A stretch of 64,000 nt of DNA, taken from positions 2,596,501 through 2,660,500 of the forward strand of contig NZ_AP018724.1 of NCBI RefSeq assembly GCF_004001245.1. The letters are read 5' to 3'. The position numbers and the translations under genes are program-made. Position 1 is the stretch's first letter. Every line of letters begins with the position of its first letter. Below the pieces are notes generated by a model. That model had not been told where the DNA came from and made no database searches. It saw only the letters and a program-made list of their open reading frames with translations. Of the stretch, positions 46,692 to 55,560 are shown piece after piece. The DNA comes from Sulfurivermis fontis (GTDB lineage Bacteria; Pseudomonadota; Gammaproteobacteria; Thiohalomonadales; Thiohalomonadaceae).

Positions 46692-48095
46692 ATGAGACGG
46701 CACAACCGCATCGAGCCCTATCTCAGCGCGCAGGGTATTCCCTACCGGCTGCTTCCCCATGCCCCGACCCGCACCCTGATCGAGGCCGCCCTCAGCGCCA
46801 AGGTGGATTACCGGCTGATGGTACGGGCGGTGATGCTGGAGGACGAGCATGGCATGCTGATGGCGGTACTCCCCGCCAGCCATATGCTGGATTTCGCCCG
46901 GCTGTGTCAGCAGTTGGGGCGCAAACTGCATCCGCTGCCGCAGGAACGCCTGGCCGGGATCTTTACCGATTGCGAGCCGGGTTCCGTGCCACCGTTGCCG
47001 CAGCCCTACAATCTGCCCGCCATCATCGACGAACAGATCCCGCGGATGCCCCGTGTCTGTTTCGAACCGGGTGACCACCAGACCCTGGCGCTACTGGCCG
47101 GTGCCGACTTCATGCGCCTGCACGCCCAGTCGCGCCGCCTCGCCATCGCCCGCCCGGCCGCCAGCCTCGCCGGACACAGTGAATTCGAATTTGTCAGCAA
47201 CGAGCCCCTGCCGGCGCTGCAGGGACTGCACCCGGGCGGCGATCTGCAGCAGCGCATCACTACCCTGTCCTCGCTGCCGCCGTTGCCCCAGTCCACGCAA
47301 CGATTGCTGCGGTTACGCAACAACCCCAGGGGCACCATCGCCGAACTGGCGGATATCGTCGCCACCGACCCGCTGCTGGCGGCGCAGGTGATCCGCTATG
47401 CCCGCTCCGCCTATTACGGCTACCGCGGCCGGGTCGAGTCCCTGCACGATGCCATCACCCAGGTGCTGGGCTTCGACATGGTGCTGCACATGGCGCTGGG
47501 GCTGAGCGCCTCCCGCGCCCTGCGCCTGCCTGCCGACGGTCCCCTCGGCCAGCGCGCCTTCTGGCGCCATTCGGTCTACACCGCCGGACTCGCCCAGGCC
47601 CTCAACACCCTGCTGCCGCCGGCCACCCGCGGCAAGCCCGGCCTGGTGTATCTGGCCGGCCTGCTGCACGACGTCGGCTTTGCGGTGCTGGGCCACTTGT
47701 TCCAGCCCGAGTTCTACCTGCTCAACAAGGCCGTGGCCACCAACCCGCACATCCCGGTCACCCTGCTGGAGAAGCGGTTGCTGGGCGTGGAGCACACCCA
47801 ACTGGGCGGCTGGCTGCTGGAAGGCTGGGACATGCCGGAGGAAGTCAGCGTCGCCGCACGGGAGCACCACAACGAGACCTATGGCGGCGAACACACCACC
47901 TACGCCAATCTAGTGCTGGCAGCGGACCATCTGCTGCGCGGCCACCAACCCAGCGATGCCGCCGGCGACAAGGTGCCACCGGCCGTCCTCACCGCCCTCG
48001 GCCTGGACCTGCGCCGGGTCACCGAGGTCACCGACAAGGTGCTGGAAGAGTCCCGCCCCGGCCTGGATGAAATGGCCGGCATCATGGCCGCCTGA
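46692..48095 (+). CDS. YbaK-like deacylase domain fused to HDOD, paralogue 2
   Basis: A 467-aa protein with the same architecture as its neighbour. The YbaK-like part has GIPYRLLPHAPTRTLIEAAL and MVRAVMLEDEHGMLMAVLPA. The HDOD part has ITTLSSLPPLPQSTQRLLRL, YLAGLLHDVGFAVLGHLFQP and AAREHHNETYGGEHTTYANL. The two proteins align along their whole length but have clearly diverged, so this is an old tandem duplication rather than an assembly artefact. A GA-rich ribosome site (GGAGGAGGAG) precedes the ATG. It could share targets with the first copy. Confidence 0.82.
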   Translation: MRRHNRIEPYLSAQGIPYRLLPHAPTRTLIEAALSAKVDYRLMVRAVMLEDEHGMLMAVLPASHMLDFARLCQQLGRKLHPLPQERLAGIFTDCEPGSVPPLPQPYNLPAIIDEQIPRMPRVCFEPGDHQTLALLAGADFMRLHAQSRRLAIARPAASLAGHSEFEFVSNEPLPALQGLHPGGDLQQRITTLSSLPPLPQSTQRLLRLRNNPRGTIAELADIVATDPLLAAQVIRYARSAYYGYRGRVESLHDAITQVLGFDMVLHMALGLSASRALRLPADGPLGQRAFWRHSVYTAGLAQALNTLLPPATRGKPGLVYLAGLLHDVGFAVLGHLFQPEFYLLNKAVATNPHIPVTLLEKRLLGVEHTQLGGWLLEGWDMPEEVSVAAREHHNETYGGEHTTYANLVLAADHLLRGHQPSDAAGDKVPPAVLTALGLDLRRVTEVTDKVLEESRPGLDEMAGIMAA

Positions 48096-48139
48096 TCCCC
48101 CGCGTCCCGGCGCGGGTTACACTGCATACGGCTGGCACC

Positions 48140-48168
48140 CAAATGTTGACAACAATCGTCAACATTTG
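48140..48168. promoter_or_regulatory. AT-rich 11-bp inverted repeat before the Sel1 gene
   Basis: CAAATGTTGAC (48140-48150) and GTCAACATTTG (48158-48168) are perfectly complementary around AACAATC. It is unusually AT-rich for this genome. It lies 45 bases after the paralogue 2 stop and 40 bases before the next start, so it is either an operator or a terminator without a T tract. Confidence 0.5.
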
Positions 48169-48208
48169 TACGGTAGCGCCATTCTGACCGAACCCACGGA
48201 GTTTCCCC

Positions 48209-48646
48209 ATGAATGCACTCGACGACGCCGACATGGAGCTCGGCAGCGGTATCGCCGCCTTCGAAGGCAAGCACTTTGCCACCGCCATGCAGCTGCTCTC
48301 GCCCCTCGCCGCGGCCGGCAATGCCGAGGCGCAGTACCGTGTCGCCATCATGTTGCAGAACGGCCTGATCGGCAGCCCCAACCTGGAAGAGGCCTCGCGC
48401 TGGATGATGGCCGCCGCCAATCAGGGCCACGCCATGGCCCAGCACGGCGTCGGCTTCATGTACCTGGAAGGCGAAGGCATGGAGAAGAATCCGGCCGAGG
48501 CGGCGGTCTGGTTCCGCAAGGCCGCCGATCACGGCCTGGCCGGTTCGCTCACCACCCTGGCGATGATGTACGAGCAGGGCCTCGGCGTACCGCAGGATGC
48601 CGCCAAGGCGAAGGAGTTGTACAAACAGGCCGGCTTCGACATGTAA
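48209..48646 (+). CDS. Sel1-repeat protein
   Basis: A 145-aa protein of about three Sel1-like (TPR-related) repeats, for example AGNAEAQYRVAIMLQNGLIG, GHAMAQHGVGFMYLEGEGME and GLAGSLTTLAMMYEQGLGVP. No signal peptide is seen, so it should be cytoplasmic. Such repeats mediate protein contacts; the partner is unknown. It follows the second YbaK-HDOD gene on the same strand, but an inverted repeat separates them. A terminator follows at 48671. Confidence 0.85.
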   Translation: MNALDDADMELGSGIAAFEGKHFATAMQLLSPLAAAGNAEAQYRVAIMLQNGLIGSPNLEEASRWMMAAANQGHAMAQHGVGFMYLEGEGMEKNPAEAAVWFRKAADHGLAGSLTTLAMMYEQGLGVPQDAAKAKELYKQAGFDM

Positions 48647-48670
48647 TCACCGCCGACCGGCCGGAGAGAA

Positions 48671-48693
48671 AATGCCCCGTCAGCGGGGCGTTT
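48671..48693 (+). terminator. Rho-independent terminator after the Sel1 gene
   Basis: GCCCCG-TCAG-CGGGGC (48674-48689) followed by GTTT, 25 bases beyond the stop codon. Compact GC stem with a short T run. The remaining bases to 48881 hold no gene I can defend. Confidence 0.7.
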
Positions 48694-48881
48694 CGCTGTC
48701 TACGGCTGCCCCTGACGCTGGCCATCATGCGCTCGAACCCGGCGCGGATGGTCACCAGGGTGTCCTGCTGGAACGGGTACTGAAAGCTGCGCGTACGCCA
48801 CCAAACTCCACCAGCCGCACCGGCAAGGCCAGGAGCAGTCTTTTCCCCACGCAACTCCCCGGTGTTTGCCGTTGTTCCCCT

Positions 48882-49892
48882 TCATCCCGCCGCCGGCACC
48901 CGCTCGTCGAGCAGCGTCCGCAACGGCGCCAGCTCACTGTAGCGCCCCGCCACCTCGCGCACATAGCCCAGGGTGCGCGGGATGTCCTTGAGGTAGCCGG
49001 GCTTGCCGTCGCGGTGGTTGAGGCGGGCGAAGATGCCGGTGGCCTTGAGGTGGCGTTGCACGCCCATCCAGTCGAACCAGCGCAGGAAGCGCTCCTCGTC
49101 GCGCCCGCGCAGGATGCCGCTGTCGATGGCCAGTTCCTGGTAGCCCAGCGCCCAGGCCTCCACCTGCGCCCGCGGCCAGGCGATGTAACAATCGCGCAGC
49201 AGCGATACCAGGTCGTAGGTCACCGGACCATGGACCGCGTCCTGGAAATCGAGGATGCCGGGGTTGTGTGGCGCCACCATCAGGTTGCGCGAATGGTAGT
49301 CGCGGTGCACCGCCACCTTTGGCTGCTCCAGCGCCGACTGCGCCAGCCTGCGGAAGGTGTCGTCCAGCAGGCGCTGCTCCGCCGCGCTCAGCGCGAGCCC
49401 CAGATGGCGCCCGAGATACCACTCGCGGAACAGTTCCATCTCGCGCAGCAGCAAGGCCTCGTCGTAGGGCGGCAGGTCTTCCTGCTGCGGTCCGCAGGCC
49501 TGCAGGGTGAGCAGCGCCCCCATGGCATCCCCGTACAGACGGCCGACGCTGGCCTCGTTGAGGGAAGAGAGATATTGCTCGCTGCCGAGATCGGACAGCA
49601 GCAGGAAGCCCTGCGCCAGGTCCTCGGCCAGGATCTCCGGCACATGCAGGCCGATGGCGTGCAGGGCGCGGGCGATGCGCACAAAGGGGCGACTGTCTTC
49701 CTTGTCCGGCGGTGCGTCCATCACGATGCGGCTCTCACCGTCGAAGCGGATGCGGAAATAGCGGCGGAAGCTGGCATCGGACGAGGCCGGGGCGATGTCG
49801 TAGGCCGGTAGGCCCAGCCCGCGGCTCAGCCAGTGGTTCAGTTGTTCCAGACGTTGCGGCACGGTGGCACTCTCTCGGGAAAAGTGCGCCAT
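48882..49892 (-). CDS. amgK: N-acetylmuramate/N-acetylglucosamine kinase
   Basis: A 336-aa sugar kinase with an aminoglycoside-phosphotransferase fold; it phosphorylates MurNAc at C1 in the recycling route completed by MurU. The catalytic loop VHRDYHSRNLMV (near residue 195) and the metal motif ILDFQDAVHG are intact. The N-terminal RLEQLNHWLSRGLG and ASSDASFRRYFRI match AmgK. The ATG at 49892 (MAHFSRESATVPQ) is chosen over a frame that extends into the lptD promoter. It is divergent from lptD, as in Pseudomonas; the 75-base gap must hold both promoters. Confidence 0.92.
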   Translation of the reverse strand: MAHFSRESATVPQRLEQLNHWLSRGLGLPAYDIAPASSDASFRRYFRIRFDGESRIVMDAPPDKEDSRPFVRIARALHAIGLHVPEILAEDLAQGFLLLSDLGSEQYLSSLNEASVGRLYGDAMGALLTLQACGPQQEDLPPYDEALLLREMELFREWYLGRHLGLALSAAEQRLLDDTFRRLAQSALEQPKVAVHRDYHSRNLMVAPHNPGILDFQDAVHGPVTYDLVSLLRDCYIAWPRAQVEAWALGYQELAIDSGILRGRDEERFLRWFDWMGVQRHLKATGIFARLNHRDGKPGYLKDIPRTLGYVREVAGRYSELAPLRTLLDERVPAAG

Positions 49893-49967
49893 TATAGCGG
49901 TTCCGCAATTGAAGCCCGTGACGTTCTGTGCCAACTTAGCGGGCCGCAACCATCAACCCGACGCCCC

Positions 49968-52160
49968 GTGACCATTCAGCGCCCATCCTCCCCTCTCCTC
50001 CTTGCCCTGTTGCTGGCCCTGCTGCCGGCAACGCTGCAGGCGCAGGAGCCGGAACAGGATGACCGCTGGAGCCTGTGCCGCCCCTCCGGCGAAATCATCC
50101 CCCTGCCGGAGCTGGGACCGAAGGAGGACGGCGCGACGCACATCTCCGCCGATCGCGGCACCTCGGAGGGCGAGGGAATCAGCCATTTCAGCGGTGACGT
50201 GGTGATGCTGCAGAGCGGCCGGCGCATCGAGGCCGACGAGGCGCGCTACGACCAGGCCAACGACCTGCTCAACCTCGACGGCAATGTGCGGCTCTACACC
50301 GACAACATGGCCCTGAACGGCAACCGGGCCAGCTTGCGTCCCGACAGCGACAGCGGCGAGATACACGACGCGCAGTACCACTTCCGCAGCAACCATGCCT
50401 TCGGCAGCGCCGATGTCATCATCATGCGCGACCCCGAGCACACCGAGCTGTCCGGCGCCACCTACACCACCTGCGATCCGGACAAGGTGGACTGGCTGCT
50501 CAAGGCGCGCCAGATCGATCTGGACGAGAGCACCAACACCGGCGAGGCGCGCCACCTGACGGTGGAGTTCAAGGGCGTGCCGTTTCTCTACCTGCCCTAC
50601 CTCAATTTTCCGCTCAAGGGACGCAAGACCGGCCTGCTGCCGCCGACCCTCGGCAGCAGCGACAAGACCGGCACCGACATCAGCGTGCCCTGGTACTGGA
50701 ACATCGCCCCCAACTACGATGCGACGCTGACACCGCGCTACATGAGCGCGCGCGGCACCCAGTTGCAGGGTGAATTCCGCTACCTGCATCCCGGCAACCG
50801 CGGCCAGCTCAACATGGAGATGCTGCCCGGCGATGACCGCTACAACAACGAGGACCGCAGCTACACGTCCTATCAGCACAACGGACGCTTTGGCGAAGGC
50901 TGGACCAACACCATCGTCTACAACGGCGTATCCGACACCGACTATTTCAACGACCTCGGCAACAGCCAGGCGCGCGCCAGCACCACCCACCTGGAACGCC
51001 GCGTCGACCTCGCCTATCGCGGCATCGGCTGGGACTTCCGCGGCCGCGTGCAGGACTATCAGGCGCTGAGTGGCAGCGAACCCTACCAGCGCCTGCCGCA
51101 GCTGCGCCTCAATGCCGCCAGCCCACACCGCCGCGACACCCTGCAATACACCCTGGCCAGCGAACTGGTGCACTTCGCCCACGACGAGCGCGCGCCCACT
51201 GGCAACCGCATGGATCTGACGCCGGGCATCAGCCTGCCCCTGGAAGGCACTGCCTGGTTTCTCACCCCGCGCTTCGCCCTGCGCCACACCCAGTACCAAT
51301 TACAGAATCAGCTCGGCGACGAAACACCGACGCGCACCACCCCCATCACCAGCCTCGACGGCGGCCTGTTCTTCGAGCGCGAGCTGAGCCTGGGCGAGCG
51401 GCCGGTGCTGCAAACCCTGGAGCCGCGCCTGTATTACCTCTATGTGCCCTACCGCGATCAGGATGAGCTGCCGCGCTTCGATACCGGCGAATACGACTTC
51501 ACCTTCGCCCAGCTGTTCCGCGACAACCGTTTCAGCGGCCCCGACCGCCAGGGCGATGCCAACCAGATCACCCTGGCCCTCACCAGCCGCCTGCTGGATC
51601 AGCACTCCGGCAACGAACTGCTGCGCGCCAGCATCGGCCAGATCCGCTACTTCGCCGATCGCCGCGTCACCCTGACCGGCAGCGAACCCATCGAACGGCA
51701 GACCTCCGACATCGTGGCGGAACTGGGGGTCAAGCCGGTGCCCGACCTCGACCTGGCCGCCACCACGCGCTGGAACCCGGAGGATGAGCGCGGCGAAGTG
51801 CTCACCGGGCGCGCCCGCTATGCTCCCGATCAGAACCACCTGCTCAGCTTCGACTACCGCTACCGCCGCGATCAGGAACTGCGCCAGACCGATATCGTCG
51901 CCTACTGGCCGCTGACCCCGCGCTGGCGCGTGCTCGGCCGCTGGAACTACGACCTGCAGCTGGAACGCAGCCTGGAGACCGTGGCCGGCGTGGCCTGGGA
52001 GGACTGCTGCTGGGCGCTGCATTTCGCCGTGCGCCAGCGCCTCGACACCGTCAGCTTCGAGTCCAACAACAGTTTCATGCTCACCCTGGAGCTGAAGGGC
52101 CTGTCCAGCCTGGGCAAGCGCCTGGAAGACGAACTGGAAACCTTCCAGACACGGCAGTAA
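49968..52160 (+). CDS. lptD: LPS-assembly outer membrane protein
   Basis: A 730-aa outer-membrane barrel that inserts lipopolysaccharide with LptE. Residues 1-25 are a signal peptide (LLLALLLALLPATLQA). An OstA/LptA-like N-domain follows (ISADRGTSEGEGISHFSGDV), then the barrel. Cysteines in WSLCRPSG and YTTCDPDKVD, and the adjacent pair in WEDCCWALHF near the C-terminus, match those forming the essential disulfides of E. coli LptD. Start: GTG at 49968 places the signal peptide at the N-terminus; the frame upstream overlaps amgK. First gene of the lptD-surA-pdxA-rsmA block. Confidence 0.95.
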   Translation: MTIQRPSSPLLLALLLALLPATLQAQEPEQDDRWSLCRPSGEIIPLPELGPKEDGATHISADRGTSEGEGISHFSGDVVMLQSGRRIEADEARYDQANDLLNLDGNVRLYTDNMALNGNRASLRPDSDSGEIHDAQYHFRSNHAFGSADVIIMRDPEHTELSGATYTTCDPDKVDWLLKARQIDLDESTNTGEARHLTVEFKGVPFLYLPYLNFPLKGRKTGLLPPTLGSSDKTGTDISVPWYWNIAPNYDATLTPRYMSARGTQLQGEFRYLHPGNRGQLNMEMLPGDDRYNNEDRSYTSYQHNGRFGEGWTNTIVYNGVSDTDYFNDLGNSQARASTTHLERRVDLAYRGIGWDFRGRVQDYQALSGSEPYQRLPQLRLNAASPHRRDTLQYTLASELVHFAHDERAPTGNRMDLTPGISLPLEGTAWFLTPRFALRHTQYQLQNQLGDETPTRTTPITSLDGGLFFERELSLGERPVLQTLEPRLYYLYVPYRDQDELPRFDTGEYDFTFAQLFRDNRFSGPDRQGDANQITLALTSRLLDQHSGNELLRASIGQIRYFADRRVTLTGSEPIERQTSDIVAELGVKPVPDLDLAATTRWNPEDERGEVLTGRARYAPDQNHLLSFDYRYRRDQELRQTDIVAYWPLTPRWRVLGRWNYDLQLERSLETVAGVAWEDCCWALHFAVRQRLDTVSFESNNSFMLTLELKGLSSLGKRLEDELETFQTRQ

Positions 52161-52226
52161 GCCCGGCCTCCGGCCCGGATCGCGTCCGTGGTATCCTTGG
52201 CCGCCTGTGATTTCCGGAATCCCCCA

Positions 52227-53513
52227 ATGAAACGCATCATCCTCCTTGCCGCCCTGCTCGGCGGCCTGCTGTCCGCCCTTCCCCTCCACGCCGCCAAGGT
52301 GGTGGAACTGAACCGCATCGTGGCGGTGGTCAACGACGAGGCAATCACCAACCTCGAACTGGAAAAGCGGCTGCAGAGCATCCTGGTGCAATTGCGCCAG
52401 AACGGCACCGCCCTGCCGCCCATGGAGATCCTGCGCCGTCAGGTGCTGGAACGCCTGATCATCGAACGCCTGCAACTCGCCCTCGCCGCCGACCGCGGCG
52501 TGCGCGTGGACGACGAAACCCTCAACGAAGTGATCACGCGCATCGCCGCACAGAACCAGCTGTCGCCGCAGCAGTTCCGCGCCGCCCTCGAACGCGACGG
52601 CGGCGACTTCGCCGAGTTCCGCGAGGAGGTGCGCCACGAGATCATCATGAGCAACCTGCGCGCGCGCGAGGTGGAGAGCCGCATCGAAGTGACGCCGCAG
52701 GAGGTGGACGACTTCCTCGCCCGCCAGGCCGCCGGCGGCGGCCTGGACACGGAGTACCACCTCGGCCACATCCTCATCGCCGTACCGGAAGGCGCCTCGC
52801 CGGAACAGGTGCAGACGGCCCGCGCCAAGGCACAGGAGGTGCTGGAGCAGTTACGTGCCGGCGCCGACTTCCGCCAGATGGCCATTACCCACTCCGCCGG
52901 CCAGCAGGCCCTGCAGGGCGGCGACCTCGGCTGGCGCAAGGGCGGCCAGTTGCCCACCCTGTTTGCCGACAGCGTGCTGCGCCTGGCGCCGGGTGAGGTG
53001 AGCGAGCCGCTACGCAGCTCCAGCGGCTTTCACATCATCAAGCTGATTGACAAGCGCGGCGAACAGCGCGAGTACGTGACGCAGACCCACGCCCGCCACA
53101 TCCTCATCCGCAGCACCGCGCTGGTAGCGGACACCGAGGCGCGCGCCAGGCTGGAACGCCTGCGCGAACGCATCCTGCAGGGCGAGGACTTCGCCGAACT
53201 GGCCCGCGCCAATTCCGAAGACCCCGGTTCCGGCGCCAAGGGCGGCGATCTCGGCTGGGCCAATCCCGGCACCTTCGTCGGCCCCTTCGAACAGGCCATG
53301 AACAAACTGCAGCCCGGCGAGATCAGCGAACCGTTCCGCAGCCAGTTCGGCTGGCACATCGTGCAGGTGATCGAACGGCGCCAGCGCGACAGCACCGAGG
53401 AGCTCAAGCGCGCCCGCGCCCACGACGCCATCCGCCAGCGCAAGATCGAGGAAGAAACCCAGGACTGGCTGCGCCGCCTGCGTGACGAGGCGTATGTCGA
53501 ATACAAAGATTAG
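52227..53513 (+). CDS. surA: Periplasmic peptidyl-prolyl isomerase and OMP chaperone
   Basis: A 428-aa periplasmic chaperone for outer-membrane proteins. Signal peptide at 1-22 (ends LHAA), a SurA_N domain (about 25-160: IVAVVNDEAITNLELEKRL) and two parvulin domains. The parvulin domains are marked by GGDLGWRKGGQLP near 235 and GGDLGWANPGTFVGPF near 350, each ending in GFHIIKL or GWHIVQV. The start at 52227 has only a weak ribosome site. A GTGACAA-type repeat begins at the stop codon. LptD is a known SurA client, consistent with the gene order. Confidence 0.96.
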   Translation: MKRIILLAALLGGLLSALPLHAAKVVELNRIVAVVNDEAITNLELEKRLQSILVQLRQNGTALPPMEILRRQVLERLIIERLQLALAADRGVRVDDETLNEVITRIAAQNQLSPQQFRAALERDGGDFAEFREEVRHEIIMSNLRAREVESRIEVTPQEVDDFLARQAAGGGLDTEYHLGHILIAVPEGASPEQVQTARAKAQEVLEQLRAGADFRQMAITHSAGQQALQGGDLGWRKGGQLPTLFADSVLRLAPGEVSEPLRSSSGFHIIKLIDKRGEQREYVTQTHARHILIRSTALVADTEARARLERLRERILQGEDFAELARANSEDPGSGAKGGDLGWANPGTFVGPFEQAMNKLQPGEISEPFRSQFGWHIVQVIERRQRDSTEELKRARAHDAIRQRKIEEETQDWLRRLRDEAYVEYKD

Positions 53514-53514
53514 T

Positions 53515-53542
53515 TACAAGATACAAGTGGCAAGATACAAGT
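53515..53542. repeat. GTGACAA-related repeat, surA-pdxA gap
   Basis: TTACAAGATACAAGTGGCAAG and ATACAAG follow directly on the surA TAG. One arm only; no mirrored arm is evident. The rest of the 120-base gap holds an imperfect CACACCCGATGTGTG palindrome near 53588. Confidence 0.55.
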
Positions 53543-53633
53543 GAACGAACTCGCTGCGCTCATGCTGAAACAACGATGCATAACCCACACCCGATGTGTG
53601 TGAGCCCGCATTCATTCGCGGATTGAGTCTCTC

Positions 53634-54623
53634 ATGACAGCCATCCCGCGTATTGCCTTCACCCCCGGCGAGCCGGCCGGCATCGGCCCCGACCTCGCCG
53701 TACTGCTGGCGCAGCAGCCGCAGGCGGCCGAGATCGTCGCCGTGGCCGATCCCGAACTGCTGTTGCAGCGCGCCCATCAACGCGGCGTGCCGCTGCAACT
53801 GCGTGAAGTCGACCTCGCCGCCGCGCCGCAGGTGAATGCGCCGGGCACGCTGAGCGTGCTGCCGGTGCCGCTGGCAGAGCCGGTCGTGGCGGGCAGGCTG
53901 GAGCCGGCCAATGCCCCCTGCGTGCTGGAGACGCTGCGCCGCGCCACCGCGCTGTGCCAGCAGGGGCACTGCGCCGCCCTGGTCACCGGCCCGGTGCACA
54001 AGGGCGTCATCAACGACGCCGGCGTCCCCTTCACCGGCCACACCGAATTTCTGGCTGAGCTGACCCGCACGCCGCGCGTGGTGATGATGCTGGCCACGCC
54101 CGGCCTGCGCGTGGCCCTCGCCACCACCCACCTGCCGCTGCGCGCGGTGGCCGATGCCATCACCCCGCACCTGCTGCGCGAGGTCATCGGCATCCTGCAT
54201 CACGACCTGCGCACGAAATTCGGCATCGCCCAGCCGCGCATCCTGATCTGCGGCCTCAATCCGCATGCCGGCGAGGGCGGCCATCTGGGGCGTGAGGAGA
54301 TCGAGGTGATCGAACCGGTGCTGGCCACCCTGCGCCCTACCGGCATGCATCTCACCGGACCGCTGCCCGCCGACACCCTGTTCACCCCGCGCCACCTGGA
54401 ACACGCCGATGCCGTGCTCGCCATGTATCACGATCAGGGCCTGCCGGTGCTCAAGCACAAGGGCTTCGGCCGCGCCGTCAACATCACCCTCGGCCTGCCC
54501 ATCGTGCGCACCTCCGTCGACCATGGCACCGCCCTGGAGCTGGCGGGCAGCGGTGCCGTCGATTTGGGCAGCCTGCAGTACGCCATCGAGGTGGCGTTGC
54601 AACAAGTCGCAAGTCGCAAGTGA
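53634..54623 (+). CDS. pdxA: 4-hydroxythreonine-4-phosphate dehydrogenase
   Basis: A 329-aa enzyme of pyridoxal phosphate synthesis; it oxidises 4-phosphohydroxy-threonine with NAD. Landmarks are [12 protein letters not shown] at the start, [20 protein letters not shown] near 120, [20 protein letters not shown] near 205 and [20 protein letters not shown] near 265. The last residues (QQVASRK) are encoded by the start of a GTGACAA-type repeat that also supplies the TGA stop, so the native C-terminus seems trimmed or replaced by a few residues. Otherwise normal in length. Confidence 0.95.
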   Translation: MTAIPRIAFTPGEPAGIGPDLAVLLAQQPQAAEIVAVADPELLLQRAHQRGVPLQLREVDLAAAPQVNAPGTLSVLPVPLAEPVVAGRLEPANAPCVLETLRRATALCQQGHCAALVTGPVHKGVINDAGVPFTGHTEFLAELTRTPRVVMMLATPGLRVALATTHLPLRAVADAITPHLLREVIGILHHDLRTKFGIAQPRILICGLNPHAGEGGHLGREEIEVIEPVLATLRPTGMHLTGPLPADTLFTPRHLEHADAVLAMYHDQGLPVLKHKGFGRAVNITLGLPIVRTSVDHGTALELAGSGAVDLGSLQYAIEVALQQVASRK

Positions 54624-54702
54624 CAAGTTGCATACGGGGATGCACGCGCTACGCGCGACTGTTTTTGCTGTTACTTGCAACTTGAAACCTGGAACTTGAG
54701 AC
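54599..54702. repeat. GTGACAA-type hairpin repeat, pdxA end
   Basis: Left units CAAGTCGCAAGTCGCAAGTG and ACAAGTTGC, right units TTACTTGCAACTTG and AACTTGAGACTT, with GCATACGGGGATGC in between. The left arm encodes the PdxA C-terminus and its stop; the right arm ends a few bases before the rsmA ATG. Confidence 0.7.
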
Positions 54703-54706
54703 TTCG

Positions 54707-55483
54707 ATGGAACATCGCGCCCGCAAACGCTTCGGCCAGAACTTCCTGCACGATCGCCATGTCATCGATCGCATCGTGCGCGCCATCCATCCCAAGGCCG
54801 GCGAGCGGCTGGTGGAGATCGGCCCCGGCCTCGGTGCGCTGACCCTGCCGCTGCTGCAGGCCGCCGGCCGGCTGGAGGTGGTGGAGCTGGACCGCGACCT
54901 GATCCCCAAGCTGGAGCAACAATGCGCCGGGCAGGGCGAACTCATCATCCACAGCGCCGACGCGCTCAAGTTCGATTTCTGCGCCCTGGCCCGGAGCGGC
55001 AAGTTGCGCCTCGCCGGCAACCTGCCCTACAACATCTCCACGCCGCTCATCTTCCATCTGCTCGAACAGGCCCACTGCATCGACGACATGCACTTCATGC
55101 TGCAAAAGGAGGTGGTGGAGCGGCTGGCGGCGAAACCCGACACCAGCGACTACGGCCGTCTCAGCGTGATGGTGCAGTATCGCTGCAAGGTGGAGAGGCT
55201 ATTCCTCGTGCCGCCCGGCGCCTTCACCCCGGCCCCCAAGGTGGACTCCGCCATCGTGCGCCTGGAGCCCTACGCCGCGCCGCCGGTGGATGTCGATGCC
55301 GGCGTCCTGGAAAGGCTGGTGGCCCAGGCCTTCAGCCAGCGCCGCAAGACCCTGCGCAACACCCTCAAGGGCCTGCTCGATGCCGCCGCCATCGAGGCCG
55401 CCGGCATCGACCCGCAGCGCCGTGCCGAAACCCTCAGCCTGGAGGAGTTCGCCGCCCTGGCGCGGCATGTCGCCGGCGGCTGA
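54707..55483 (+). CDS. rsmA: 16S rRNA dimethyladenosine transferase
   Basis: A 258-aa SAM-dependent enzyme that dimethylates A1518 and A1519 of 16S rRNA. The N-terminus MEHRARKRFGQNFLHDRHVI, the SAM motif VEIGPGLGALTLPLLQ near 33 and the catalytic GNLPYNISTPLIF near 104 are diagnostic. The usual pdxA-rsmA order is kept, but the spacer is filled by the repeat hairpin, leaving no clear ribosome site except GAGACTT. The downstream apaG is displaced by several inserted genes. Confidence 0.96.
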   Translation: MEHRARKRFGQNFLHDRHVIDRIVRAIHPKAGERLVEIGPGLGALTLPLLQAAGRLEVVELDRDLIPKLEQQCAGQGELIIHSADALKFDFCALARSGKLRLAGNLPYNISTPLIFHLLEQAHCIDDMHFMLQKEVVERLAAKPDTSDYGRLSVMVQYRCKVERLFLVPPGAFTPAPKVDSAIVRLEPYAAPPVDVDAGVLERLVAQAFSQRRKTLRNTLKGLLDAAAIEAAGIDPQRRAETLSLEEFAALARHVAGG

Positions 55484-55560
55484 GGCCGTCTGCCGCCACA
55501 GGGAAGTGGGCTCCGCGTCAAGGTCGCTGACCGCCGGCCGTTATACTCTGGGGGCACAGC

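Noticed and set aside
48700-48880. Possible coding remnant on the minus strand (FQYPFQQDTLVTIRAGFERM)
   Set aside because: One stretch looks protein-like, but the frame has no start, no recognised family and no continuation; could be a decayed gene but not defensible.
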